Shown here: piece by piece, positions 44,001 to 57,119 of the stretch | Position numbering within the stretch: position 1 is the stretch's first letter | Layout of the letters: the number at the start of each line of letters is the position of its first letter | Origin: Cherax quadricarinatus | Lineage: Eukaryota; Arthropoda; Malacostraca; Decapoda; Parastacidae | Direction of reading: 5' to 3' | Length of the DNA: 64,000 nt | NCBI RefSeq assembly: GCF_038502225.1 | Contig: NC_091325.1 | Location: forward strand, 32,618,956 to 32,682,955 | Translations under genes and position numbers: made by a program | The notes under the pieces: model-generated | What the model was told of the DNA's origin: nothing | The model's input: only the letters and a program-made list of their open reading frames with translations | The model's database searches: none

Positions 44001-47000
44001 GACACTGGGAAGCAGAGACACTGGGAAGCAGAGACACCGGGAAGCAGAGACACCGGGAAGCAGAGACACCGGGAAGCAGAGACACCGGGAAGCAGAGACA
44101 CCGGGAAGCAGAGACACCGGGAAGCAGAGACACTGGGAAGCAGAGCCACTGGGAAGCAGAGACACTGGGAAGCAGAGACACTGGGAAGCAGAGACACTGG
44201 GAAGCAGAGACACTGGGAAGCAGAGACACTGGGAAGCAGAGACACTGGGAAGCAGAGACACTGGGAAGCAGAGACACTGGGAAGCAGAGACACTGGGAAG
44301 CAGAGACACTGGGAAGCAGAGACACTGGGAAGCAGAGACACTGGGAAGCAGAGACACTGGGAAGCAGAGACACTGGTAAGCAGAGACACTGGGAAGCAGA
44401 GACATTGGGAAGCAGAGACACTGGGAAGCAGAGACACCGGGAAGCAGAGACACTGGGAAGCAGAGACACTGGGACGCAGAGACACTGGGAAGCAGAGACA
44501 CAGGGAAGCAGAGACATCGGAAAGCAGAGACACTGGGAAGCAGAGACACTGGGAAGCAGAGACACCGGAAAGCTGAGACACTGGGAAGCAGAGACACTGG
44601 GAAGCAGAGACACTGTGGAGCAGAGACATTGGGAAGCAGAGACACTGGGAAGCAGAGACACCGGGAAGCAGAGACTCTCGGAAGCAGAGACACTGGGAAG
44701 CAGAGACACTGGGAAGCAGAGAGACTGGGAAGCAGAGCCACTGGAAAGCAGAGACACTGGGAAGCAGAGACACTGGGAAGCAGAGACACTGGGAAGCAGA
44801 GACACTGGGAAGGAGAGACACTGGGAAGCAGAGACACTGGGAAGCAGAGACACCGGGAAGCAGAGACACTGGGAAGCAGAGACACTGGGAAGCAGAGACA
44901 CTGGGAAGCAGAGACACTGGGAAGCAGAGACACTGGGAAGCAGAGACACTGGGAAGCAGAGACACTGGGAAGCAGAGACACTTGGAAGCAGAGACACTGG
45001 GAAGCAGAGACACCGGGAAGCAGAGACACCGGGAAGCAGAGACACCGGGAAGCAGAGACACCGGGAAGCAGAGACACCGGGAAGCAGAGACACCGGGAAG
45101 CAGAGACACCGGGAAGCAGGGACACTGGGAAGCAGAGACACTGAGAAGCAGAGACACCGGGAAGCAGAGACACAGGGAAGCAGAGACACCGGGAAGCAGA
45201 GACACTGGGAAGCAGAGCAACTGGGAAGCAGAGACACTGGGAAGCAGAGACACTGAGAAGCAGATACACTGGGAAGCAGAGACACTGGGAAGCAGAGACA
45301 CTGGGAAGCAGAGACACTGGGAAGCAGAGACACTGGGAAGCAGAGACACTGGGAAGCAGAGACACTGGGAAGCAGAGACACTGGGAAGCAGAGACACTGG
45401 GAAGCAGAGACACTGGGAAGCAGAGACACCGGGAAGCAGAGACACCGGGAAGCAGAGACACCGGGAAGCAGAGACACCGGGAAGCAGAGACACCGGGAAG
45501 CAGAGACACTTTGAAGCAGAGACACTGGGAAGCAGAGACACTGGGAAGCAGAGACACCGGCAAGACGAGACACCGGGAAGCAGAGACACCGGGAAGCAGA
45601 GACACCGGGAAGCAGAGACACCGGGAAGCAGAGACACCGGGAAGCAGGGACACTGGGAAGCAGAGACACTGAGAAGCAGAGACACCGGGAAGCAGAGACA
45701 CCGGGAAGCAGAGCCACCGGGAAGCAGAGACACTGGGAAGCAGAGCCACCGGGAAGCTTAGACACTGGGAAGCAGAGACACTGAGAAGCAGATAAGCAGA
45801 GACACTGGGAAGCAGAGACACTGGGAAGCAGAGACACTGGGAAGCAGAGCACTGGGAAGCAGAGACACTGGGAAGCAGAGACACTGGGAAGAGACACTGG
45901 GAAGCAGAGACACTGGGAAGCAGAGACATTGGGAAGCAGAGACACTGGGAAGCAGAGACACTGGGAAGCAGAGACACTGGGAAGCAGAGACACTGGGAAG
46001 CAGAGACACTGGGAAGCAGAGACACTGGGAAGCAGAGACACTGGGAAGCAGAGACACTGGGAAGCAGAGACACTGGGAAGCAGAGACACTGGGAAGCAGA
46101 GACACTGGGAAGCAGAGACACTGGGAAGCAGAGACACTGGGAAGCAGAGACACTGGGAAGCAGAGACACTGGGAAGCAGAGACACTGGGAAGCAGAGACA
46201 CCGGGAAGCAGAGACACTGGGAAGCAGAGACACCGGGAAGCAGACACACTGGGAAGCAGATACACCGGGAAGCAGAGACACTGGGAAGCAGAGGCACTGG
46301 GAAGCAGAGACACTGGGAAGCAGAGACACCGGGAAGCAGAGACACTGGGAAGCAGAGACACTGGGAAGCAGAGACACTGGGAAGCAGAGACACCGGGAAG
46401 CAGAGACACTGGGAAGCAGAGACACTGGGAAGCAGAGACACTGGGAAGCAGAGACACTGGGAAGCAGAGACACTGGGAAGCAGAGACACCGGGAAGCAGA
46501 GACACTGGGAAGCAGAGACACTGGGAAGCAGAGACACTGGGAAGCAGAGACACTGGGAAGCAGAGACACTGGGAAGCAGAGACACTGGGAAGCAGAGACA
46601 CTGGGAAGCAGAGACACTGGGAAGCAGAGACACTGGGAAGCAGAGACACTGGGAAGCAGAGACACTGGGAAGCAGAGACACTGGGAAGCAGAGACACTGG
46701 GAAGCAGAGACACTGGGAAGCAGAGACACTGGGAAGCAGCACAGACACTGGGAAGCAGAGACACTGGGAAGCAGAGACACGGGGAAGCAGATACACTGGG
46801 AAGCAGAGACACTGGGAAGCAGGGAAGCAGAGACACTGGGAAGCAGAGACACTGGGAAGCAGAGACACTGGGAAGCAGAGACACTGGGAAGCAGAGACAC
46901 TGGGAAGCAGAGACACTGGGAAGCAGAGACACTGGGAAGCAGAGACACTGGGAAGCAGAGACACTGGGAAGCAGAGACACTGGGAAGCAGAGACACTGGG

Positions 47001-50000
47001 AAGCAGAGACACTGGGAAGCAGAGACACTGGGAAGCAGAGACACTGGGAAGCAGAGACACTGGGAAGCAGAGACACTGGGAAGCAGAGACACTGGGAAGC
47101 AGAGACACTGGGAAGCAGAGACACTGGGAAGCAGAGACACTGGGAAGCAGAGACACTGGGAAGCAGAGACACTGGGAAGCAGAGACACTGGGAAGCAGAG
47201 ACACTGGGAAGCAGAGACACTGGGAAGCAGAGACACTGGGAAGCAGAGACACTGGGAAGCAGAGACACTGGGAAGCAGAGACACTGGGAAGCAGAGACAC
47301 TGGGAAGCAGAGACACTGGGAAGCAGAGACACTGGGAAGCAGAGACACTGGGAAGCAGAGACACTGGGAAGCAGAGACACTGGGAAGCAGAGACACTGGG
47401 AAGCAGAGACACTGGGAAGCAGAGACACTGGGAAGCAAAGACACTGGGAAGCAGAGACACTGGGAAGCAGAGACACTGGGAAGCAGAGACACTGGGAAGC
47501 AGAGACACTGGGAAGCAAAGACACTGGGAAGCAGAGACACTGGGAAGCAGAGACACTGGGAAGCAGAGACACTGGGAAGCAGAGACACTGGGCAGAGACA
47601 GAAGCACACTGGGAAGCAGAGACACTGGGAAGCAGAGACACTGGGAAGCAGAGACACTGGGAAGCAGAGACACTGGGAAGCAGAGACACTGGGAAGCAGA
47701 GACACTGGGAAGCAGAGGGGAAGCAGAGACACCGGGAAGCAGAGACACTGGGAAGCAGAGACACTGGGAAGCAGAGGGGAAGCAGAGACACTGGGAAGCA
47801 GGACACTGGGAAGCAGAGACACTTTGAAGCAGAGACACTGGGAAGCAGAGACACTGGGAAGCAGAGACACTGGGAAGCAGAGACACTGGGAAGCAGAGAC
47901 ACCAGGAAGCAATGACACTGGGAAGCAGAGACACTGGGAAGCAGAGACACCGGGAAGCAGAGACACTGGGAAGCAGAGACACTGGGAAGCAGAGACACTG
48001 GGAAGCAGAGACACTGGGAAGCAGAGACACTAAGCAGAGACACTGGGAAGCAGAGACACTGGGAAGCAGAGACACTGGGAAGCAGAGACACTGGGAAGCA
48101 GAGACACTGGGAAGCAGAGACACTGGGAAGCAGAGACACTGGGAAGCAGAGACACTGGGAAGCAGAGACACTGGGAAGCAGAGACACTGGGAAGCAGAGA
48201 CACCGGGAAGCAGAGACACCGGGAAGCAGAGACACCGGGAAGCAGAGACACTGGGAAGCAGAGACACCGGGAAGCAGAGACACTTTGAAGCAGAGACACT
48301 GGGAAGCAGAGACACTGGGAAGCAGAGACACCGGGAAGACGAGACACCGGGAAGCAGAGACACCGGGAAGCAGAGACACCGGGAAGCAGAGACACCGGGA
48401 AGCAGAGACACCGGGAAGCAGGGACACTGGGAAGCAGAGACACTGAGAAGCAGAGACACCGTGAAGCAGAGACACCGGGAACCAGAGACACCGGGAAGCA
48501 GAGACACTGGGAAGCAGAGCCACCGGGAAGCAGAGACACTGGGAAGCAGAGACACTGAGAAGGAGATACACTGGGAAGCAGAGACACTGGGAAGCAGAGA
48601 CACTGAGAAGCAGAAACACCGGGAAGCAGAGACACTGGGAAGCAGAGACACTGGGAAGCAGAGACACTGGGAAGCAGAGACACTGGGAAGCAGAGACACT
48701 GGGAAGCAGAGACACTGGGAAGCAGAGACACTGGGAAGCAGAGACACTGGGAAGCAGAGACACTGGGAAGCAGAGACACTGGGAAGCATAGACACTGGGA
48801 AGCAGAGACACTGGGACGCAGAGACACTGGGAAGCAGAGACACTGGGAAGCAGAGACACTGGGAAGTAGAGACACTGGGAAGCAGAGACACCGGGAAGCA
48901 GAGACACTGGGAAGCAGAGACACTGGAAAGCAGAGACACTGGGAAGCAGAGACACCGGGAAGCAGAGACATCGGAAAGCAGAGACACTGGGAAGCAGAGA
49001 CACTGGGAAGCAGAGACATTGGGAAGCAGAGACACTGAGAAGCAGATACACTGGGAAGCAGAGACACTGGGAAGCAGAGACACTGGGAAGCAGAGACACT
49101 GGGAAGCAGAGACACTGGGAAGCAGAGACACTGGGAAGCAGAGACACTGGGAAGCAGAGACACCTGGAAGCAGAGACACTGGGAAGCAGAGACACTGGGA
49201 AACAGAGACACTGGGAAGCAGAGACACTGGGAAGCAGAGACACTGGGAAGCAGAGACACTGGGAAGCAGAGATACTGGGAAGCAGAGACTCTTGGAAGCA
49301 GAGACACTGGGAAGCAGAGACACTGGGAAGCAGAGACACTGGGAAGCAGAGACACTGGGAAGCAGAGACACTTGGAAGCAGAGACACTGGGAAGCAGAGA
49401 TACTGGGAAGCAGAGGCACTGGGAAGCAGAGACACTGGGAAGCAGAGACACTGGGAAGTAGAGACACTGGGAAGCAGAGACACTGGGAAGCAGAGACACT
49501 GGGAAGCAGAGACACTGGGAAGCAGAGACACTGGGAAGCAGAGACACTGGGAAGCAGAGACACTGGGAAGCAGAGACACTGGTAAGCAGAGACACTGGGA
49601 AGCAGAGACTCTGGGAAGCAGAGACACTGGGAAGCAGAGACACTGGGAAGCAGAGACACTGGGAAGCAGAGACACTGGGAAGCAGAGACACCGAGAAGCA
49701 GAGACACTGGGAAGCAGAGACACTGGGAAGCAGAGACACTGGGAAGCAGAGACACCTGGAAGCAGAGACACTGGGAAGCAGAGACACTGGGAAGCAGAGA
49801 CACCGGGAAGCAGAGACACCGGGAAGCAGAGACACTGGGAAGCAGAGACACTGGGAAGCAGAGACACTGGGAAGCAGAGACACCGGGAAGCAGAGACACT
49901 GGGAAGCAGAGACACTGGGAAGCAGAGACACTGGGAAGCAGAGACACCGGGAAGCAGAGACACCGGGAAGCAGAGACACTGGGAAGCAGAGACACTGGGA

Positions 50001-50036
50001 AGCAGAGACACTGGGAAGCAGAGACACTGGGAAACC
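23100..50036. repeat. 27-kb minisatellite, 16-bp unit GGGAAGCAGAGACACT
   Basis: About 1,680 tandem copies by length. The commonest variants differ at the last base (ACACT or ACACC). Rarer variants include TTTGAAG, CTGAGAAG, GGAACCAG, AGCCACT, AGATACAC and CAGGGACA, and a few units are shortened or fused. Sixteen is 1 modulo 3 and the minus-strand unit has no stop in its 16-codon cycle. All three minus frames therefore stay open for kilobases as repeats of a Ser/Leu/Cys-rich 16-residue word. Plus-strand frames are open between TGA-creating variants. There is no start context, splice structure or domain, so I call no gene here. The left edge is inside a family D PLE unit and the right edge is in unique sequence. 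Confidence 0.95.
36026..36225 (+). repeat. Example of the 12-unit higher-order block in the minisatellite
   Basis: The variant CACTTTGAAG (TTT at 36026) is followed exactly 195 bp later by GGAACCAG (GAACC at 36221), which is 12 units plus the 3-base offset of the two markers. CAGGGACACTG and CACTGAGAAG variants lie between them. AGCCACT and AGATACACT follow at fixed distances. The same 195-bp spacing holds at 11 other loci listed in the findings. Confidence 0.85.
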
Positions 50037-50370
50037 GGGAGGACACCATGACTCACACACCTCCTCTGAATTACGCAGTTCACAGAATTCATAAGAAATT
50101 CTGCCCACCGATTTTATCATATTTGTCATGACGTCTGCCTGGCTATAATGGATGAGTGCATCGCTGAATGATTCTAGTAGGTTTGGCGCTTGGTTTTTGA
50201 TTATACTACTACTAATAATAATACTGGATGGGTAAATTAGGTAGCGTTGATAACTTGCTGTCTGGAACAAGCCTGGGTGACAACAGGTTCCCTGGGTGCT
50301 CGCAAACACAGCATTAATAAACACTAACAGTTATCCATTGAGCTTAATACATACGTATGTACATTACTGA
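50037..50370. other. Unique-looking spacer with a short I-type 3' tail
   Basis: No gene is seen. At 50187-50224 the sequence GCGCTTGG...TTTTTGATTATAC with (ACT)/(TAA) repeats resembles the terminal 40 bp of the I-clade element at 8075-8114. It is probably the 3' end of a heavily truncated relative. Confidence 0.4.
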
Positions 50371-50371
50371 C

Positions 50372-51790
50372 GTGTGTTTTTGTGTGTATGTGTGTGTGTA
50401 CTCACATATTTATACTCACCTATCTGTGGTTGTAAGGGTCAAGTCATAGCTCCTAGCCTCGCCTCTTCACTGGTCGCTACTAGGTACTTACTCTCCCTGC
50501 TCCATGAGCATTATTAAACCTAGTCTTAAAACTATGTATGGTGCCTGCCTCCACTACGTCACTTACTGGACTATTCCACTTCCTGGCAAGTCTATGGATA
50601 AAAAATTCCTTCCTAATATTCCTTTTACTCATCGGAGTCTTCATCTTCCAATTGTGACCCTTTGTTTCAGTGTCCCATCTCTGGAACATCCAGTTTCTGT
50701 CCACCTTGTCAATTCCTCGCAGTATTTTATGTCATTATCATGTCTCCCCCAACACTCCTGTCCTACAGTGTCGTCAGGCCGATTTCCCTGAGCCTTTCTT
50801 CGTAGAACATTCCCCTTAGCTCTGGAACTACTCTTGTTCCAAACCATAGCACTTTCTCTAATTTCTTGGGGTGCTTGTCCAGGTGTGGGTTCCAAACTGG
50901 TGCTGTATATTTCAATATGAGCCTGACGTACACGGTGTACAGAGTCTTGAACGATTCCTTACTGAGGTATTGGTACGCTACTTTTAGGTTTGCCAGGCGC
51001 CCATATGCAGCAGCAGTTATCTAGTTGACGTGCGTCTCATTATCCTCTGTATTATACTCTTTCCAAGATTCTTTTCCTTGAATGAGGTTTGCAGTCTTTG
51101 GCCACCTTGCCTATATTCTCTCTGCGGTCTTCTATGCCTTTCCCTGATCTTCATGACATTGTACTTGGCGGGGTTAAACTCGAGCAGCCTGTTGCTGGAC
51201 CATTCTTTCAGCCTCTCCAGCTATTTAATTCCCCACATTAATTTCACATCATCTGCAAATAGGGACATTTCTGAGTCTATCCCTTTATTCATGTCACTCA
51301 CATGTAGCAAAAACAACACAGGTTCTAGGATTGACCCCTGTGGAACCCCGCCCGTCACAGGCGCCCACTCTGACACCTCGTCAGGTACCATGATTCGTTG
51401 TTGCCTCCCTGTCAGGTATTCTCTAATCTATTGCAGTGCTTTTTCTGTTATGCATACATGATCCTCTAGCATATTCACTAATCTCTTGTGAGGAATTGTG
51501 TCAAAGGTCTACTTGCAGTTCAAGAAAATGAAATCTACCTACCCCTCTGTATCGTATCTCACTTCAGTTACCTTGTCATAAAACTCCAGTAGGTTAGTGA
51601 CACAGGATTTTCATTCCTTGAAACCATTCTGGTTGCCGTTTATAAGCTTGTGTCTTTCTATGTGCTCCACCACTTTCCTCCTGATAATCTTCTCCATGAC
51701 TTTGCATACTATGTATGTCAGTGACACAGGTGTGTAGTTTATTGCCTCGTGTCTGTTTCCTTTCTTGAAAACTGGAACTACACTACCTGA
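50372..51790 (-). pseudogene. CR1-like element, decayed RT and 3' end
   Basis: On the minus strand from about 51785 the sequence reads FKKGNRHEAINY, then VCKVMEKIIRRKVVEH, the GVPQGS-like RT loop, then SLFADDVKL and the C-terminal WN-P.SDVVEAGTIHSFKTRF...NAHGAGR. Several stops and frame changes break it (for example near 51640, 51520 and 51230). The 3' tail contains GGTGAGTA-type repeats and a (GT)n tract at about 50372-50400. It is homologous over its whole length to the better copies at 57138-58540 and 60200-61600. Confidence 0.85.
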
Positions 51791-53555
<1,765 letters not shown>

Positions 53556-54327
53556 GAAGGCCCATGAAGGCTTTCTTCATCTCCCTATCCCCACTGATGT
53601 CTTTCTTGATCTGATCCGCCTCTGTGTGGACTCTAACTCCTTTTCCTTCCAAGGGAAATATTATTCTCAAACCTTCGGTGTCGCTATGGGCTCTCCTCTC
53701 TCTCCTGTCCTTGCTAATCTTTACATGGAATACTTCGAGACTGTTCTTCTTCCTACCCTCGATGTGCAACCTTCACTCTGGCTCCGCTATGTGGATGATA
53801 TCTTTGCTCTGTGGCCTCATGACTCCAGTCTCTTCCAACCTTTTCTTGAAGCTCTTAATAATCTTGCCCCTTCCATTAAGTTTAAAGCTGAATGGGAATC
53901 TAATTCCTTGCTTCCTTTCCTTGATGTCCATGTCAACCGCTCAGATACAGGTTTTTCCTTTTCCGTTTACCGTAAACCTATGCACAGTGGCATGTACATT
54001 CACTACTTTTCCTATCATGCTTCCCCTGTCAAGAAAAGTGTTCTTATCTCCCTCTTTCTCCGTGCCCTCCGCATCTGTGATCCTCAGTTCCTTCCAGCAG
54101 AAATTTCCACTCTTCATAATTCGTTCTCCCGTCTTGGCTACCCTTCCCATTTCATAGACTCTGCCCTCTCACGTGCTAAACGCAATTTCTTCTCTCCCAA
54201 ACTCTCTACCCATGGGAACTCTTCTATCCTCTGCCTTCCCTACATTTCCGGTCTTTCTAATCTCAACAATTCTCTCCGTCCCTTAGACATCAAGCTTACC
54301 TTCCGCCAGACTAACTCTTCGCACTAA
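53556..54327 (+). pseudogene. Penelope-like element reverse transcriptase (5'-truncated)
   Basis: Frame from about 53578: PIPTDVFLDLIRLC, then GVAMGSPLSPVLANLYMEYF and LRYVDDIFALW, then LPFLDVHVNRSDTGFSFSVY and RKPMHSGMYIHYFSYH. These are diagnostic PLE RT motifs, a group related to telomerase reverse transcriptases. The N-terminal part of the protein is missing at the junction with the preceding non-LTR RT. The frame ends at TAA 54325-54327, but the GIY-YIG domain continues in another frame, so a 1-nt shift between about 54300 and 54320 separates the domains. An ancestral intact copy would have been one protein. Confidence 0.85.
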
Positions 54328-54709
54328 TCTCGTTCATACCTCTCCTCCCTCTACAGTTGTTCCTGGTGTCTACTCTATTTCTTGCTCCTCCTGTCCTCTT
54401 CAATACTTCGGAGAAACTGGTCGATCTCTCTCTGACAGACTTAGGGAGCACAAAAATAGTGTTAGGCTTGCCGACACTAACAATGCTCTTTTCTGTCACG
54501 TCAGAGATCATAACCATCCTATTGACTGGTCTTCTGCTAAAACTGTCTTCCCTACTTCCAACTCGAACAGTCGCCGTCTAGTTGAATCCTCTCTAATACA
54601 CAACTTTCCTTGTATGAACCTTAGCCCTGGCTTCGTCTCTGTAGATGCCTTCCTCTCCCACTACATTGTAAAATTCTCCAAACTTCAGAACACCCGTGAC
54701 TTAACCTGA
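54311..54709 (+). pseudogene. Penelope-like element GIY-YIG endonuclease domain
   Basis: The frame opening at 54311 reads LRTNLVHTSPPS, then GVYSISCSSCPLQYFGETGR, then DRLREHKNSVRLAD and HVRDHNHPIDW, then SNSRRLVESSLIHNFPC, and stops at 54707-54709. GVY...YFGETGR corresponds to the GIY...YIG motif followed by the conserved Arg, and the ES in RRLVESSLI gives the metal-binding Glu. PLEs use this nuclease to nick the target. The domain is complete and follows the RT as expected, offset by one frameshift. Confidence 0.85.
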
Positions 54710-55300
54710 ATCCTCATTTTTTCTTCCTCTTCCCCTTTCCTCTTTCCTTTTCTCCTCTGTTGTCTTTCTCTCTCCTGTCTCGTGTTTCTGTTCCTTCTTC
54801 ATTTATTTCACCACTTCCCCTTTCACGCACCTCTGTGCGCTTGCTCTCCCTCTGTGGGCATCTAGCTCTCTTGCAGTGCTCTCCTTCCTTTGTATTTGAC
54901 TGGCTCGTCTTCCTTATTTCCCACTTCTACCACTACCACTACTACTACCTCTTCTTCTTCTACTACTACTACTACAACTACTGATGAAATTAAGACACAT
55001 GTGCGGCGTCTGGTTGTCTTAGTTGTGGACGTTTCGCCATCCAGTGGCTGGCTGGATGGCGAAGCGTCTATGATGGGGATGCCCGGGTGTTGTGCATGTG
55101 TCTTAATTTCATCTTGTCGGTATTATATACATTTCCTGTACTACTACTACTACTAGTACTACTACTTCTACCACCACCTCTTCCTGCCTATATATAGCCG
55201 TCCTGCTCCCCCTCTGGTTAGTGTGACTTTGTCAATGGTCCAAGTCGGACCGAAACGTCGTCGTAAGCTTCTCTCTTTTATGTGCGGGTTATTTGTGTAT
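54710..55300 (+). other. PLE 3' region with trinucleotide repeats, nested palindrome and hammerhead-like box
   Basis: A C/T-rich 3' UTR leads into (CTA/CTT)n repeats at 54923-54982 and 55135-55180. They are split by a 140-bp palindromic family D pair (about 54983-55120, with CCATCCAGTGGC and its inverse). The end carries a hammerhead-like box at 55225-55262: helix II GGUCC/GGACC, GAAAC and GUC. The core heptamer is UUGUCAA, in which the invariant A6 has changed, so this copy is probably inactive. Confidence 0.6.
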
Positions 55301-55852
55301 CGTTCCAGTCACGGTATTGTGCCTTTTTTTGTTATTTAGAGTGTTTTTCTATCAGAGTATAAACCTTCTTTCAACACAGGTAAGAGAAACTCTAGACAAT
55401 ATTGACCATTAACCTTCGAAGCAATGGCTTATGTCTTATATAAAATTACAAGACTTTAACAGGAAGGAGAATATTACTCCTTCTTAAGAAGGTTTATGTG
55501 TGCAGTAGTGGGACCTTGAACACACTGCCTGTGATCGCGGCCAATACCGACCACATCAAGTGGGTCACGGGTTCCAAACAACAGCGGGCATCAACCTCAG
55601 GCACCACAAAGAAACAATACTCTTGAATTATACAATGACAGTTACATATATATACATATCAATGAAACCCCTACAAGACATATATGAATACACATACCTA
55701 ATTCTCATTAGTTCAAAATACAGACATATGAGGAAAGATGAATAGGATAAAAATACAACGATCCAATAACTTTGTTTTAGATAATAACGAAGATATTAGC
55801 ATGTCAGTATTATAAAAATGATGAAATAAATACTTGGTAGCGTGACACCCAC
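55301..55852. other. Spacer with no recognised feature
   Basis: AT-rich sequence with short unrelated frames. No retroelement motif is visible. Confidence 0.5.
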
Positions 55853-56985
55853 TTTCAGTGAAAGTGTTAAAGGTTGTTGTTAATGGTACACACAGCATCT
55901 CTGCTCCCTCTCTAAGGACCCACGGAGAGATGTTGTCCGGTCCCTCTGCCTTTGATGTGTCAGATTCACCTAGCAGCTTCTTAACCTCCTCCTTGGTTGG
56001 AATATCCCTTGACTGTGTACCCCCTTATTTTGACTTCCCAGAGTCCTTTCTGTCTCCAGTGTAAATACTTCTTTGAGCCTCATGTTAAGCTCCTTATATA
56101 GTTCTTGGTCGTTTCTTCTGAGCTCCCCACCTTCCTTCCTCAACCTGCTTACCTGGTCCTTGACTGTTGTTTTCCTCCATATGTGGCTATACAACAGCTT
56201 CGGATCAGACTTGACTTTTGATGCTATGTCGTTTTCATACTTTTGCTGGGCCTCCTTCCTTATCTGTGCATACTCGTTTCTGTCTCTTCCACTAATCTCA
56301 TCATTTTGCTGGGTCCTTTGTCTTCTGTACTTTTTCTATTCTGTAGCGCACATAGTTTTTGTCACCTTAGACTTTTGGCTGAACCAAAGACTAATTCTGG
56401 TTTTCCCGTTATTTCTGTTGCCTTCGAGAACAAACCTCTCCTCTGCCTCCTTGTATTTTGTTGTCACGTAGTACATCATTTCGTTTACTGATTTTCCTAC
56501 CAGTTCTCTTTCCCATTAAACCTCTTACAGGAAGTTCCTCATGCCTGCATAGTCCTCCCTTTTGTAGTTTGGGTTTTCCCATCCTATTCCTGCCACCCTC
56601 TCCACGTGATCATTAGCTCCGAGGGGTCTTTCATATGTGATGCCTTCGATGTCCGAGCTACTCAAGTTGAATAAGAGATTCAGTCTTGCTTGTTTATCCT
56701 CACCTCTCCCTCTGGTACTGTCCCTAACATGTTGATGCAAGACGTTTTCCAGTACCACATCCATCATCTTGGCTCCCCATGTTTCGGGACCCTCATGTGG
56801 CTCCAGGTTTTCCCAATCAGTCTCCTTGTGATTGAAATCAACAATAACTAGTAACTTTGCTCTACCCTCATGAGCTCTTCTGGCCACCTCAGCTAGTGTA
56901 TCCACCATTGCCCTGTTGCTCTGTTCATATTCTTCTCTTGGCCTCCTGCAGTTCTCTGGCGGGTTGTACATCACTGGAATGACTA
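55853..56985 (-). pseudogene. CR1-like APE endonuclease and linker fragment
   Basis: On the minus strand, 56974-56525 reads EQSNRAMVDTLAEVARRAH, then LLVIVDFNHKETDW and LNLLFNLSSSDIEGITYERP, then LGANDHV. This is the second half of an APE-type endonuclease, with the catalytic DFN and D-H pairs. Lower coordinates give the linker: VKDQVSRLRKEGGELRRND, ELYKELNMRLKEVFT, then SKAEGPDNISPWVLREGAE, the start of the RT, ending at about 55853. Stops and frame changes occur around 56100-56500. The RT that should follow is absent, so this is not the 5' part of the neighbouring copy at 57138-58540. Confidence 0.75.
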
Positions 56986-56991
56986 TCTTAT

Positions 56992-57063
<72 letters not shown>
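56992..57063. repeat. (GT)n microsatellite
   Basis: About 35 GT dinucleotides border the 5' end (minus strand) of the CR1-like endonuclease fragment. Confidence 0.95.
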
Positions 57064-57064
<1 letters not shown>

Positions 57065-57119
57065 TGTTTGTTAGTTACCATTTTGTCCTAGGCACATGTC
57101 GATTAGACACAGGCCTGTT

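Noticed and set aside
30543..48014. A 5,823-codon open frame, and others of 4,849, 4,684, 2,861 and 2,651 codons, as giant Ser/Leu/Cys-rich proteins
   Set aside because: They are frames through the 16-bp minisatellite. The minus-strand unit has no stop and 16 is 1 modulo 3, so all frames encode the same 16-residue word. Several overlapping frames are open at once, with no initiation context or domain.
23100..50036. CRISPR-like array
   Set aside because: The repeats abut with no unique spacers and the genome is eukaryotic, so this is a minisatellite.
55225..55262. Active hammerhead at the 3' end of the PLE at 53.6-55.3 kb
   Set aside because: The hairpin and GAAAC-GUC are present, but the core heptamer is UUGUCAA with A6 changed and helix I reduced to about three pairs, so it is listed as degenerate.
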